A stretch of DNA of 64,000 nucleotides from Pirellulales bacterium (GTDB lineage: Bacteria > Planctomycetota > Planctomycetia > Pirellulales > JANQPP01). This document shows, piece after piece, positions 25,189-34,722 of this stretch. A program made the position numbers and the translations under genes. A model generated the notes under the pieces. That model did not search any database. It saw nothing but the letters and a program-made list of their open reading frames with translations, and had not been told where the DNA came from. Every line of letters begins with the position of its first letter. The stretch's first letter is position 1. The stretch spans positions 26,185 through 90,184 of the forward strand of contig JANQPP010000121.1 of the NCBI GenBank assembly GCA_028289405.1, read 5' to 3'.

Positions 25189-26511
25189 ATGACCGCTTTC
25201 GGATACTCCTCCCCGCTATCTCCCATGGCCCGGCGCACGCTCGCGAGCGTCTTTGTATTCAGCGTGGCATTCTATAGCGGAATCGCCGCGCGAGCCCAGC
25301 AGAATTCACCTGAAAACGCGCTGCCTCGGCGGACGGACATTTCGTCGTCGCCCGGCTCACGGAATCTCTCGCCGGATCAACAGATCCTCCGCGACAAGAT
25401 TCGCCGGGCACTATCGATCTACCACGCGCGGCACGCTGATGCGCGGCGGCACAACCCTTGGGAAGTCATGCACTGGATCGTGGGATATGGTGTCCACGCC
25501 AACATCGTGGGAGCCGGGCGATATGATAAGCCAGTCAACGCCATTGGCTGGCTCTGTTGGAACGGACGTTGCCAAGGAGAATCCCTGCTGTATGTCGACG
25601 GTGCCCTCCCTGCCGCGAGGAAGGGTCCGCGTCTGCAAGGCCATCAAGGACAGTTTCTCGCGATTTTGGCCCAGTCGCGCGTTCCGGCGGACTATCCGCT
25701 GCGCGTCCAAGGGCGGGAATTTCAGGTCCGTGATTTAGTGGAACGAGAAAAACGGACCTGCCAAGCAGGCATGGAATTGACTTTCAAACTCATCGGCTTG
25801 GCCCACTATCTGCCGTCGGACTCGCGTTGGAAAAGCCAGCGCGGCGAGATGTGGACTATCGAAAGGCTCATCCAGCAGGAGATCGAGGAGCCCATCCGGG
25901 GAGCTCCTTGCGGCGGCACGCACCGGCTCATGGGGCTAAGTTACGCCGTTCGGCAACGAGAGCGGCAAGGCTTGCCAATCTCTGGGCAATTCGCTCGCGC
26001 CAGGCAGTTTATCGACGATTACCACCGTTATACGCTGGCACTACAAAACCCGGACGGGAGCTTTAGCACGTCTTGGTTTAGTGGTCGAAATGCCCAGCCG
26101 AATGTGGACCGGCGGCTACAAACCTCGGGACATATCCTGGAGTGGATGGCTTACTCGGTACCGCGAGATCAGTTGTCGAGCCCCGCCATGCAGCGCGCCG
26201 CCGACTACGTGGCCAGCCTGTTGATTAGCCAGCGACAGCGCCGCTGGGAGATCGGCCCTTTGGGCCACGCGCTGCGGAGCCTGGCCGTTTATGAGGAACG
26301 TGCCTTCGGGAGCCGCGCCGGGAAGTTGCCAGAGTCGACTCCCACGGAGGAGAGCACGACGAACCCGGAAGTCACCGAAGTTCCCGCCCAAGAGACCAAC
26401 GCCACTTCGACGGAACGCTTGGCGGCGCGAGATGCTGTCTCGCGGCCACCGCGTCCCTCTCGTGACGATCAGCCGCCCCAAGAGGTCGGGCCACGGCTCT
26501 TTCAACCGTAG
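25189..26511 (+). CDS. Exported conserved planctomycete protein, possible alpha/alpha-toroid fold
   Basis: A 440-residue product beginning MTAFGYSSPLS with a signal segment (about 12-37, ending ARAQQN). AAAGGA lies about 10 bp before this ATG, and the longer GTG start at 25159 has no such site. Residues 85-370 contain short helical repeats: NPWEVMHWIVGYG, CGGTHRLMGLSYAV, GHILEWMAYSVP, AADYVASLLISQ and GPLGHALRSLAVYE. This pattern recalls squalene-cyclase/prenyltransferase-like helical barrels but lacks their catalytic motifs. The C-terminal 70 residues are low-complexity Thr/Glu/Pro. Proteins of this sort are widespread in Pirellulales and usually unassigned. Function unknown. Confidence 0.75.
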   Translation: MTAFGYSSPLSPMARRTLASVFVFSVAFYSGIAARAQQNSPENALPRRTDISSSPGSRNLSPDQQILRDKIRRALSIYHARHADARRHNPWEVMHWIVGYGVHANIVGAGRYDKPVNAIGWLCWNGRCQGESLLYVDGALPAARKGPRLQGHQGQFLAILAQSRVPADYPLRVQGREFQVRDLVEREKRTCQAGMELTFKLIGLAHYLPSDSRWKSQRGEMWTIERLIQQEIEEPIRGAPCGGTHRLMGLSYAVRQRERQGLPISGQFARARQFIDDYHRYTLALQNPDGSFSTSWFSGRNAQPNVDRRLQTSGHILEWMAYSVPRDQLSSPAMQRAADYVASLLISQRQRRWEIGPLGHALRSLAVYEERAFGSRAGKLPESTPTEESTTNPEVTEVPAQETNATSTERLAARDAVSRPPRPSRDDQPPQEVGPRLFQP

Positions 26512-26547
26512 CGCGAATCCCACAAGAAGGTAAGCTTTCCCGACCGC

Positions 26548-29280
26548 TTATTTCTTTTTTTCCGCCACGGCGGCTTGCGCGGCAGCAAGCCGCGCGATCG
26601 GCACGCGGAACGGCGAGCAACTGACGTAGTCCAGCCCCAGCTCGTGGCAAAAGACGACGCTGGAGGGATCACCGCCATGCTCGCCGCAGATGCCGAGCTT
26701 GATCTCCGGACGCGTCTTACGGCCACCTTCGACGCCCAACCGCATGACGCGGCCCACGCCCTGCTGGTCGATGGTCTGGAAGGGGTCGTTGGGCACGATG
26801 TCATTCTCACGGTAGTAGGTGATGAACCCGGCGTAGTCGTCGCGGCTCATGCCGAGCGTGGTTTGCGTCAGGTCATTCGTGCCAAAGCTGAAGAATTCGG
26901 CGTTCTTGGCGATGTCATCCGCGCAGATGGCGGCCCGAGGCAGTTCCACCATGGTCCCCACGAGGTAATCCACCTTTACGCCCTTCTCTTTGAAGACCGT
27001 TTCGGCCGCGTCGCGCACCACTTTCTCTTGGTTCTTGAACTCGGCCAAAAAACCGACCAGCGGGATCATGATTTCCGGTCGCACTTCGGTGCCGGCGGAT
27101 TGCACATTGCAGGCCGCTTCGATGATGGCCCGCGCCTGCATGCGAGTGATTTCCTCATAGACGATGCCCAAGCGGCAGCCTCGGTGCCCCAGCATCGGGT
27201 TGAATTCATGCAGCTCTTCCACGCGGCGGCCCACGATCTCGGCGGTCGTGCCAAGCTTCTTGGCCAGCTCTGCTTGGTTGTTCGCATCATGCGGCAGGAA
27301 CTCGTGTAGCGGCGGATCGAGCAGCCGGATGGTGACCGGCCGGCCTTCCATGGCGGTGAAAAGGCCCTCGAAATCCTCTCGCTGAAATGGCAGTAGTTTC
27401 TCCAGCGCCTTTTCACGTCCTTCGAGGGTCGTGGCCAAAATCATCTCGCGGAACTCGTCGATGTGGTCGAAGAACATGTGCTCAGTGCGGCAAAGCCCAA
27501 TCCCTTCGGCGCCGAAGGCAATCGCCTCGCGGGCCTGCTTCGGCTCGTCGGCGTTCGTGCGAACCCGTAACTTGCGGAACTCGTCCACCCATTCCATGAG
27601 TTGGGCGTAACGGCCATAGGTCTCGGCTTTTTCCGGCGCCAGCGTTTTGGAAATGAGCACCTGCAGGATTTCGCTGGGAAGCGTCTCCACGGCCCCTTCG
27701 AAGACCTCGCCCGTGAAACCATCAATGGAGATTTCATCCCCATCGCGGAGGACCTTATTCCCGACGGTGACGGTGCCTTGCGTGTAATCGATTTCGAGAT
27801 CTCCGCAACCCACCACGCAAGCTTTGCCCATTTGTCGGCTGACGAGCGCGGCATGCGAGCTGGCACCACCAAAAGCGGTCAGGATCCCCTTGGCCGCCTT
27901 CATGCCCCGCAAGTCTTCGGGACTCGTTTCCCGCCGCACCAAGATCAGGCTGACATTATTGTCCGCGTTGAACAATGCTTCCGCGTCCGTGGCGTGAAAA
28001 CAGATTTTCCCGCTGGCGGCGCCGGGTCCGGCGTTGATTCCCTTGGCCAGCAATCGCCCTTCGTCCAGAGCTTTCCGTTTAGCGGCGGGATCATAGATCG
28101 GCTGCAAAAGTTGGTTAAGGTCATCCGGCGGAATCCGCTTGGATCCCAGGGCTTCTTCCTTGGTGATCAGGCCCTCATTCACCATATCGACCGCGATCCG
28201 CACCGCCGCGAAACCGGTCCGCTTGGCATTGCGGGTCTGGAGCATCCAGACGTTGCCCTTTTGTACGGTAAATTCGATATCTTGCACGTCGTGGTAGTGC
28301 TTTTCCAGCTTTACGCCGATTTCGTTCAGATGCCGGTAAGATTCCGGCATGAGCTTTTCCATGTCTTCTTCGATCCGTAGCGGCGTCCGGATGCCGGCTA
28401 CCACGTCTTCCCCTTGGGCATTGATCAGGAAATCTCCATTCAGGCCGGGATTTCCCAGCGCGCCGTCCCGCGTGAGGGCCACGCCCGTGGCGCAGTCTTC
28501 GCCCAGGTTGCCAAACACCATGGCCTGCACGTTGCAGGCAGTGCCCCATTCGTGAGGAATGCCGTAAGTACGGCGGTAAACCAGGGCGCGATCGTTCATC
28601 CAACTGCCGAAGACGGCCCCAATAGCGCCCCAGACCTGTTCCATGGGATCATTCGGAAAGTCTTTTCCGGTGCGGTCCTTGATCAGGTTCTTGAATTCCG
28701 CCACGAGATCCTGGAGCTGTTCGGCGGTAAGCTCGTAATCATGCTGCACGCCGGCTTTCTTTCTCATCGCTTCCAAAGCGACTTCGAAAGGATCGTGCTC
28801 GGTCTTATCCTTGGGCTTGAGATCCATCACCACGTCGCCATACATCTGCACGAAGCGGCGGTAGCTGTCCCAAGCGAACCGCGCGTTACCCGATTGCTTG
28901 ATCAGGGCATCCACGGCCTTTTCGTTTAGGCCAATGTTCAGCACGGTGTCCATCATGCCGGGCATCGATTCCCGGGCACCCGAGCGGCAGGAGACGAGCA
29001 AAGGATTCGAGGCGTCCCCGAACTTGGCTCCCATCTCCTTTTCGATCTTGGCCAACGCCTGGTCAACCTGCGATTTCAGCTCCGGCGGATACTGGCGGTC
29101 ATGGTCGTAATAATAGGTGCAAACATTGGTGCCGAGCGTGAAACCGGCCGGAACAGGAAGTCCCAGATTGGTCATTTCGGCGAGGTTAGCTCCTTTGCCT
29201 CCCAACAGCTCGCGCATGCTGGCATCGCCGTCAGTGCCGTTGGGTCCAAAGGAATAGACGTACTGCGCGTTCTGAGACAT
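26548..29280 (-). CDS. ppdK: Pyruvate, phosphate dikinase
   Basis: A 910-residue enzyme of full length interconverting pyruvate, ATP and phosphate with phosphoenolpyruvate, AMP and pyrophosphate. The N-terminal ATP-grasp domain starts with [21 protein letters not shown]. The swivelling phosphohistidine domain has [21 protein letters not shown], with the catalytic His in SSHAA. The C-terminal PEP/pyruvate TIM barrel has [13 protein letters not shown] and the catalytic Cys shortly after (FCHELGL). It allows reversible glycolysis/gluconeogenesis and is the pyrophosphate-using counterpart of pyruvate kinase. It is a single gene, with no operon partner on either side. Confidence 0.98.
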   Translation of the reverse strand: MSQNAQYVYSFGPNGTDGDASMRELLGGKGANLAEMTNLGLPVPAGFTLGTNVCTYYYDHDRQYPPELKSQVDQALAKIEKEMGAKFGDASNPLLVSCRSGARESMPGMMDTVLNIGLNEKAVDALIKQSGNARFAWDSYRRFVQMYGDVVMDLKPKDKTEHDPFEVALEAMRKKAGVQHDYELTAEQLQDLVAEFKNLIKDRTGKDFPNDPMEQVWGAIGAVFGSWMNDRALVYRRTYGIPHEWGTACNVQAMVFGNLGEDCATGVALTRDGALGNPGLNGDFLINAQGEDVVAGIRTPLRIEEDMEKLMPESYRHLNEIGVKLEKHYHDVQDIEFTVQKGNVWMLQTRNAKRTGFAAVRIAVDMVNEGLITKEEALGSKRIPPDDLNQLLQPIYDPAAKRKALDEGRLLAKGINAGPGAASGKICFHATDAEALFNADNNVSLILVRRETSPEDLRGMKAAKGILTAFGGASSHAALVSRQMGKACVVGCGDLEIDYTQGTVTVGNKVLRDGDEISIDGFTGEVFEGAVETLPSEILQVLISKTLAPEKAETYGRYAQLMEWVDEFRKLRVRTNADEPKQAREAIAFGAEGIGLCRTEHMFFDHIDEFREMILATTLEGREKALEKLLPFQREDFEGLFTAMEGRPVTIRLLDPPLHEFLPHDANNQAELAKKLGTTAEIVGRRVEELHEFNPMLGHRGCRLGIVYEEITRMQARAIIEAACNVQSAGTEVRPEIMIPLVGFLAEFKNQEKVVRDAAETVFKEKGVKVDYLVGTMVELPRAAICADDIAKNAEFFSFGTNDLTQTTLGMSRDDYAGFITYYRENDIVPNDPFQTIDQQGVGRVMRLGVEGGRKTRPEIKLGICGEHGGDPSSVVFCHELGLDYVSCSPFRVPIARLAAAQAAVAEKKK

Positions 29281-29628
29281 GGGAGAAACCCCTTGTGTTC
29301 AAAAAGACCTATCTGAATTCGCGAAAATGGTGACCAGGCCAGTGGAAGTGCCTTTTGATCTGCCTGCAAATGAACTGCAAAACTTAACAGCCGCGCCAAA
29401 AGTGGTCAAGGAAGCGCGACTTCCCCCGAGGAGAACACACTTGAGGTTGCCTTTTTGCCCGAACCTACAGGGCGAAAGCTCGCTTTTTCATGTCCTACGT
29501 GGGTCCCAAGCCTGCCAAAATTGCACGAGCCTTGGCAAGCGGTAAAATAGGTCTCGCCGGTGGAAAGCCAACCGCTTCCGGCTCATTCAAACAGACTCTC
29601 ACGATGCTTCAGCCACGAGGTGGATCCC
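29281..29628. other. Gene-free stretch between divergent ppdK and oxidoreductase genes
   Basis: About 350 bp. The best promoter-like element for the plus-strand gene is TAAAAT at 29542-29547, with TTGCAC 16 bp upstream (29520-29525). This is only a moderate match. Nothing else is recognisable. Confidence 0.4.
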
Positions 29629-31038
29629 ATGAACCAAACCGATTCCGCTCGCCCTCAAACGACATCATCTGGCACATCACACCGTTTGAACCGCCGCCGT
29701 TTCCTGGAAGCAGGCACGGCTTCTCTGGCACTGTCCTCCCTGGCTCCGCATGTCTTCGCCTCTGCCAAGGATACGCCCAAACGGGTCGGACTGATCGGCG
29801 CCGGTTGGTACGGCAAGAGCGACCTCTGGCGATTGGTACAAGTCACTCCCGTCGAAATCATTTCGATTTGTGACCCCGATCAAAACATGCTGGCCGAGGC
29901 GGTGGAGATCGCCAGCCAGCGGCAGAAATCGGGCAAAAAGCCGAAGACCTACGGCGACTATCGTGAAATGCTCAAAGAACACGAATTGGATATCGTGCTC
30001 GTGGGCACTCCCGATCATTGGCATGCCTTGAACGCCATCGCCGCCATGGAGGCCGGCGCGGACGTATACGTGCAAAAACCGATCAGCGTCGATGTCCGCG
30101 AAGGGGAGGCCATGGTCGACGCGGCTCGTAGATTGGGCCGCGTAGTGCAAGTCGGCACGCAGCGTAAGAGCACGCCTCATCTGATCGACGTGAAAGAGCA
30201 GGTCATCGAGGCCGGCCTGCTGGGAAAAATCGGGCACGTGGAGATGTGCTGTTACTACCACATGCGGGCCAACGGCAATCCGCCGCGGCAACCGGTTCCC
30301 GACTTTCTCGACTATGAAATGTGGACCGGGCCGGCACCGCTGCGTCCTTACGATGGCCTGCCGCACCGGCGCTGGTGGCGGACCTTCACGGAATATGGCA
30401 ACGGCATCATGGGGGATATGTGCATTCACATGTTGGACACCGTGCGGTGGATGTTGGGGTTGGGCTGGCCCAAAACCATCACTTCCACCGGCGGCATCCT
30501 CGTGCAGACCGATGGCAAATCGAACATCTCGGACACGCAGAACGCCACGTTCGAGTTCGACGATTTCAACGCCGTGTGGCAGCACCGCACCTGGGGCACG
30601 TTTCCCGATCCGGATTATCCCTGGGCCCTGTTCATCTATGGCGACAAAGGGACGCTCAAGGCCAGCACGATGCGTGCCGACTTCATCCCGGAAGGATCAT
30701 CGGGCGGAAAGCCGCTACACTTTGAATGCCTCTATGAGAGGGAGAAATATCCCGAGGACGTGGATGAAAAGGACAACGAGCTCAACGCGGCCCCCGCCAC
30801 GCGGCGGCACATGCTCGACTTCCTGTCCGCGATCGAAAACCGGGGGCGACCAGTGGCGGACATCGAAGAAGGACACATCTCCACGGCAAGCTGCATTTTG
30901 GGCAACATCTCCATGCAACTGGGGGGCCGACCGCTCAACTACGACCCCGAACAGCGGATCGTCGTTGGAGATGAGGAGGCCACGAAGTTATTGCGCCGGC
31001 CTTATCGTGAACCGTGGGAACATCCCGGCGTGGCATAA
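29629..31038 (+). CDS. Tat-exported Gfo/Idh/MocA family oxidoreductase
   Basis: A 469-residue protein whose ATG follows GAGGTGG by 5 bp. The N-terminus has a twin-arginine signal NRRRFLEAGTASLALSSLAP (about 21-40), so it is folded with its cofactor and exported. A Rossmann nucleotide site follows (GLIGAGWYG), with the conserved VYVQKPISVDVREGEAMV, a variant of the family EKP motif. The C-terminal substrate domain includes GIMGDMCIHMLDTVRWMLG. Enzymes of this large planctomycete group oxidise sugars or sugar derivatives with NAD(P); the substrate here cannot be named. It is followed by a cyclase and a cupin gene, possibly as one transcript. Confidence 0.93.
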   Translation: MNQTDSARPQTTSSGTSHRLNRRRFLEAGTASLALSSLAPHVFASAKDTPKRVGLIGAGWYGKSDLWRLVQVTPVEIISICDPDQNMLAEAVEIASQRQKSGKKPKTYGDYREMLKEHELDIVLVGTPDHWHALNAIAAMEAGADVYVQKPISVDVREGEAMVDAARRLGRVVQVGTQRKSTPHLIDVKEQVIEAGLLGKIGHVEMCCYYHMRANGNPPRQPVPDFLDYEMWTGPAPLRPYDGLPHRRWWRTFTEYGNGIMGDMCIHMLDTVRWMLGLGWPKTITSTGGILVQTDGKSNISDTQNATFEFDDFNAVWQHRTWGTFPDPDYPWALFIYGDKGTLKASTMRADFIPEGSSGGKPLHFECLYEREKYPEDVDEKDNELNAAPATRRHMLDFLSAIENRGRPVADIEEGHISTASCILGNISMQLGGRPLNYDPEQRIVVGDEEATKLLRRPYREPWEHPGVA

Positions 31039-31166
31039 GCGGCGACTGCGAGGTTCGATCTTTCTAGACGGACTCCATGGCACATTTAGCGGATTCGCTT
31101 TGGCGAACCTCCGAAGACTGGTCGTGTCTTGCTCTTGGATTGTTGGCTCACGTTGCAGGGACGGTC

Positions 31167-31838
31167 ATGGCCAATTCAACCTCATCTAGCTTGATCGATC
31201 TCAGCCACATGGTCGAGGATGGGTTGATTACCTACCGAGGGCTGCCCGCTCCCGTGATCTGCGATTTTCTCAGCCGCGAGGAATCCAGAAAGCACTACGC
31301 TGAGGGAACGGAATTCCACATCGGCAAGATCGAGATGGTGGCGAACACCGGCACGTATGTCGACGCGCCTTTTCATCGGTACGCCAAGGGAAAGGACCTT
31401 TCCGAACTGCCGCTATCGTCGCTGGCGGACCTGCCCACGATCGTCGTCCGTGCCAAGGCCCACAAAATCGATGCGGCCCACTTCGAGGCATTGGATGTCT
31501 CGGGCAAAGCGGTGCTCGTGGAGACCGGTTGGTCCCGGCATTGGAAAACCGACGCCTACTTCGAAGGCCATCCATTTCTGACCGAAGACGCCGCCACCCT
31601 TCTTCGGGACCTCGACGCGGCCCTGGTCGGTATTGATTCCCTCAATATCGACGATACTCGCGACGGGCACCGCCCCGTCCATTCCACGCTGCTTGCCGCC
31701 GAGATTCCCATCGTGGAGCATTTGACGAATCTCGCCGCCTTGCCCAAGGAGGGTTGCCGCTTCTTCGCCGTGCCGGTCAAGGTGCGGGCATTTGGCACGT
31801 TTCCCGTCCGCGCGTTCGCCAAGGCCGAAAATCAATGA
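31167..31838 (+). CDS. Cyclase family protein (arylformamidase/KynB-like fold)
   Basis: A 223-residue protein of the cyclase family (metal-dependent hydrolases such as kynurenine formamidase). AGGGA lies 5 bp before the chosen ATG; an open frame extends upstream to 31077 without family character. The family metal motif HxGTHxDxPxH appears as NTGTYVDAPFHR, so two of the usual His ligands are replaced by Asn and Tyr. This variant also seems to define a subgroup and may change metal use. The motif GIDSLNIDD is present near the end of the fold. Its stop codon overlaps the start of the cupin gene (ATGA), so the two are translationally coupled. Substrate unknown. Confidence 0.88.
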   Translation: MANSTSSSLIDLSHMVEDGLITYRGLPAPVICDFLSREESRKHYAEGTEFHIGKIEMVANTGTYVDAPFHRYAKGKDLSELPLSSLADLPTIVVRAKAHKIDAAHFEALDVSGKAVLVETGWSRHWKTDAYFEGHPFLTEDAATLLRDLDAALVGIDSLNIDDTRDGHRPVHSTLLAAEIPIVEHLTNLAALPKEGCRFFAVPVKVRAFGTFPVRAFAKAENQ

Positions 31839-32212
31839 CGCCAACTCCCATCAATCTCGCCCAGAAGTTCTCACTGTTTTCCGAACAGTGGGTTCCCAAA
31901 ATCATCGCCAAGTTTGAAGATTACCATTTCAAACTAGCCAAGCTGGAAGGCGACTTCGTGTGGCACAGCCATCCGGAAAGCGATGAAGCCTTCCTCGTGC
32001 TCGGCGGTTCGTTGCGGATCGATTTCCGTGACGGCGCGGTCACGCTGAACGCAGGTGAAATGCTCGTCGTGCCCAAGGGCGTCGAGCACAAGCCGTTCGC
32101 CGCCTCCGAATGCCAGGTGATGGTGCTGGTCCGCGCGGGCACGGTCAACACGGGCGACGCCCCGGAGAGCGGACTGACCTCCGAAGCGGACGCCTGGCTC
32201 GTGGAGGAATAG
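31835..32212 (+). CDS. Small cupin-domain protein
   Basis: A 125-residue single-domain cupin. The first motif is seen in WHSHPESDEAFLVLGGSLRI, with His-x-His and Glu metal ligands. The second is seen in LNAGEMLVVPKGVEHKPFA, with the closing His. The start overlaps the cyclase stop in an ATGA arrangement, which argues for a joint function such as handling a product of the cyclase-type enzyme. Cupins of this size are isomerases, dioxygenases or binding proteins; which of these applies cannot be told. It converges with the DUF1080 gene. Confidence 0.9.
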   Translation: MTPTPINLAQKFSLFSEQWVPKIIAKFEDYHFKLAKLEGDFVWHSHPESDEAFLVLGGSLRIDFRDGAVTLNAGEMLVVPKGVEHKPFAASECQVMVLVRAGTVNTGDAPESGLTSEADAWLVEE

Positions 32213-32261
32213 AGATGCCTCTCGCCTCAGCGAGCAATACTCACACCTTAGCCCCAATGCG

Positions 32262-33257
32262 TCACTTCTCCACGACCCAGATATTTCGATAGCGAACTGG
32301 GTTGCCGTGGTCCTGCAGATAAAGCGGTCCGTCGTCGGGACCTTCGGGCAGGATGGCGGCGGTTGTGGCCTTGGGAACCTCCACATTCTCGTGGATAAGC
32401 ACGCCATTGTGCCGCACGGTCATGCGGGCATCCTCGGTCTTATTGCCGTCGCCGTCGAAACGAGCCGCGCGAAAATCGACGTCGTATGTCTGCCAGGTAA
32501 GAGGCGGAAAGCACATGTTGACGTCCGGGGCTTTGACGGAATAAATCCCGCCGCATTCATTATGCTCGCCGGTGAGCCCGAATGAATCGAGCATCTGGAC
32601 TTCATAGCGGCCCTGCATGTAGCAACCACTGTTACCCCGCGCCTGCCCTTGAGCTTGCGGCATGTAAGGCAGGCGGAATTCGAGGTGTAAGTGGAAATCG
32701 CCGAATGTACGTTTGCTCTTGATGCCTTGCATCAGCAGGCCATCCTCACTCATCCGGCTGGGCTCGAAAGCGTCCGCTGACTTGCCATCAAAGAGAACAA
32801 TCGCGCCCTCGGGCGGTTTCGCGCCCAAAGTCGGGCTCTTCCGTTCCACGCGTTTCATATCACCGATGCGATCGTTTTCTCCCAAGTACACGGTCAGCAC
32901 CCCGTCGTGCAGACGCCCGGAACCACGATTGTGTTCGTAAACGACGTCATTCCCCTCGCGCTGGCCCTCGAATTCCATGCGGGTCGATTTGTCCCAACCG
33001 TCGCCCGGCAGGCCGCCGCGATACCCCACGACGCGGAACTTCCCTTCGCCCAGAGCAATGACGTGCGCTCCCCAACGCCGTTTCTCGGTGCGCCCCAATT
33101 CGCCCGCGTACTCCCCTTGTACCTCGAAATCCCGATCGGCTTTTTCGGGATCCACCACTGCCCGTTTGGCTGGGTCGTCATTCTGTGCGACGGCCCAATT
33201 GGTCGCGATCAACGGAAGGCAACACGTAAGTATCGAACGAATCAGTAACCGTTTCAT
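32262..33257 (-). CDS. Secreted DUF1080 (3-keto-disaccharide hydrolase) protein
   Basis: A 331-residue protein with a cleavable signal (MKRLLIRSILTCCLPLIATNW, ending AVAQ), started at an ATG with GGAGG about 9 bp upstream. The DUF1080 concanavalin-like domain occupies about 145-331: GAIVLFDGKSADAFEP at its start, FGDFHLHLEFRLPYMP, GNSGCYMQGRYEVQMLDSFG, and GNPVRYRNIWVVEK at the end. Members hydrolyse 3-keto-glycosides or bind carbohydrate, and they are amplified in planctomycetes. The N-terminal 120 residues are a separate beta-rich region. The Tat-exported Gfo/Idh/MocA oxidoreductase gene nearby could be the matching 3-dehydrogenase, but the genes are on opposite strands. Confidence 0.92.
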   Translation of the reverse strand: MKRLLIRSILTCCLPLIATNWAVAQNDDPAKRAVVDPEKADRDFEVQGEYAGELGRTEKRRWGAHVIALGEGKFRVVGYRGGLPGDGWDKSTRMEFEGQREGNDVVYEHNRGSGRLHDGVLTVYLGENDRIGDMKRVERKSPTLGAKPPEGAIVLFDGKSADAFEPSRMSEDGLLMQGIKSKRTFGDFHLHLEFRLPYMPQAQGQARGNSGCYMQGRYEVQMLDSFGLTGEHNECGGIYSVKAPDVNMCFPPLTWQTYDVDFRAARFDGDGNKTEDARMTVRHNGVLIHENVEVPKATTAAILPEGPDDGPLYLQDHGNPVRYRNIWVVEK

Positions 33258-33291
33258 GATGGATCCTCCACGGTGGTGGGTTAAAGGATTT

Positions 33292-34164
33292 CTATGGGGA
33301 AGGCACGGGCCGGGTTCTACACGCGTTTTGCAGCATGGTCAGGGGAACCAAATCATTCAAGCTGCCAGAGCGGAAGCCTTGCAGATCCAAGGTGACAAAG
33401 CGGAATCCCAGCGAACGCAATTGCTTCACGAGCGCTTCGCGTGTTTCTTCTTCGGCCAATTTGGATAGTTCGCCCGGGGGGACTTCGATGCGGGCCAAGT
33501 CGCCCGTGTGATATCGGACGCGAAGTTCTCGCAGCCCTAACTGCCGTAGATAGCGTTCTGCCTGCTCAACCATGCGGAGCCGTTCTGGCGTGACTTCCAC
33601 GCCCACCGCCAGCCGGCTGCTCAGGCAAGGGGAGGCGGGCTTGTCCCAAATCGGCAACTGCCAGTAGCGAGCCAATTCTCGCACGTCCGACTTTTTCAGG
33701 CCGCATTCCACGAGCGGGCTGACGACGGAAAAATCTTCTGCCGCACGCATCCCCGGGCGGTAATCCCCCAGGTCGTCCAGATTGAGGCCATTGGCGATTA
33801 CGGCCAGGCCCCATTTTTTTCGGAGCGGTTCCAGCCGGCCATAGAGTTCCGTTTTGCAGTGGAAGCAGCGGTCGCCTGCATTCCGAACATAGTCGGGATT
33901 CGCCAATTCCCGGGTATCCACGACTTCGTGCCGGAGGCCCATGCGCTTCGCCAATTGCCGGGCCTCGGCCAGTTCCTCCCGTGGCACGCTGTCGCTACTA
34001 GCGGTGACGGCGATGGCCCGCTCCCCCAGCGCGAGGCGGGCAGCTTGGGCCACCACGGTGCTATCGACACCCGCCGAAAACGCGACCAAACAACTTCCGT
34101 ATCCCCGTAGGGTTTCCAGGAGCTGGTGTCGCTGTAGATCAAGCTGGGACGTGGAATGTAGCAT
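33292..34164 (-). CDS. larE: ATP-dependent sacrificial sulfur transferase LarE
   Basis: A 290-residue PP-loop enzyme of the LarE family. LarE adenylates the carboxylates of a nicotinic-acid-derived precursor and donates its own cysteine sulfur to build the nickel-pincer cofactor of lactate racemase and relatives. The ATP loop is AFSAGVDST (Ser-Ala in place of Ser-Gly). CFHCK is present, and the segment KPASPCLSSRLAVG supplies the Cys expected to be the sulfur donor. The frame remains open to 34377, but family length (about 270) favours MLHSTSQLD at 34164; no clear Shine-Dalgarno is seen. No larA, larB or larC gene lies in this window. Confidence 0.93.
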   Translation of the reverse strand: MLHSTSQLDLQRHQLLETLRGYGSCLVAFSAGVDSTVVAQAARLALGERAIAVTASSDSVPREELAEARQLAKRMGLRHEVVDTRELANPDYVRNAGDRCFHCKTELYGRLEPLRKKWGLAVIANGLNLDDLGDYRPGMRAAEDFSVVSPLVECGLKKSDVRELARYWQLPIWDKPASPCLSSRLAVGVEVTPERLRMVEQAERYLRQLGLRELRVRYHTGDLARIEVPPGELSKLAEEETREALVKQLRSLGFRFVTLDLQGFRSGSLNDLVPLTMLQNACRTRPVPSP

Positions 34165-34722
34165 CCGTTTAGCGGCCAGACGGTGGTCAAGTAACAACGG
34201 CGACATGCCCATTTTCGCGGGCATCAGGCGTGGGGGCAAGACGTGGGCATCGGGGAAAAGAAAGCAGCGGACGATCCACCGCAATGCCGTGGCGACGAAT
34301 TTTCGAGAGCCCGCTTCCAAAAGGTGGGCAGACCGAAGCCCGGGTTGTGTGATCCGTCCGCGAATTCCGCTGCACAAGGCAACGGGCGGCGGCTGTACAC
34401 GCGGCCGAACTTCTATTCAAGATGCCCAACGGACTATCGCATCGGCTCACCAAAAAGTTTGCGTCGGCAGCACGAACATGGCAGATGCGCCCGCAGCTTG
34501 GACGTCGATGGACGATAGCATCCACCCACGTCCAACGCATCCTAGCAACGGGCTGATGGCAACTCAAGAGCGACGAACGAAGCCACGGCTCGATTCCTTG
34601 AGGCGATATTTGGCCCGCGCCTGGACGAATCGTTATGATGGACCGCAGACCTTTGACGCGACACAGGCACCACGCAAATGCCAAGTCGCAAAGAACTTCA
34701 CGGATCGGAACGGAGAAGCTAA
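34165..34722. other. Gene-free stretch between divergent genes
   Basis: About 560 bp between larE (minus) and the large coiled-coil protein gene (plus). Frames through it look like chance openings. Apart from a promoter candidate at 34610-34639, nothing recognisable was found. Confidence 0.45.
34610..34639 (+). promoter_or_regulatory. Possible promoter of the coiled-coil membrane protein gene
   Basis: TATGAT (34634-34639) lies 18 bp after TTGGCC (34610-34615) and 83 bp before the ATG at 34723. The -10 is good and the -35 weak. Confidence 0.4.
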
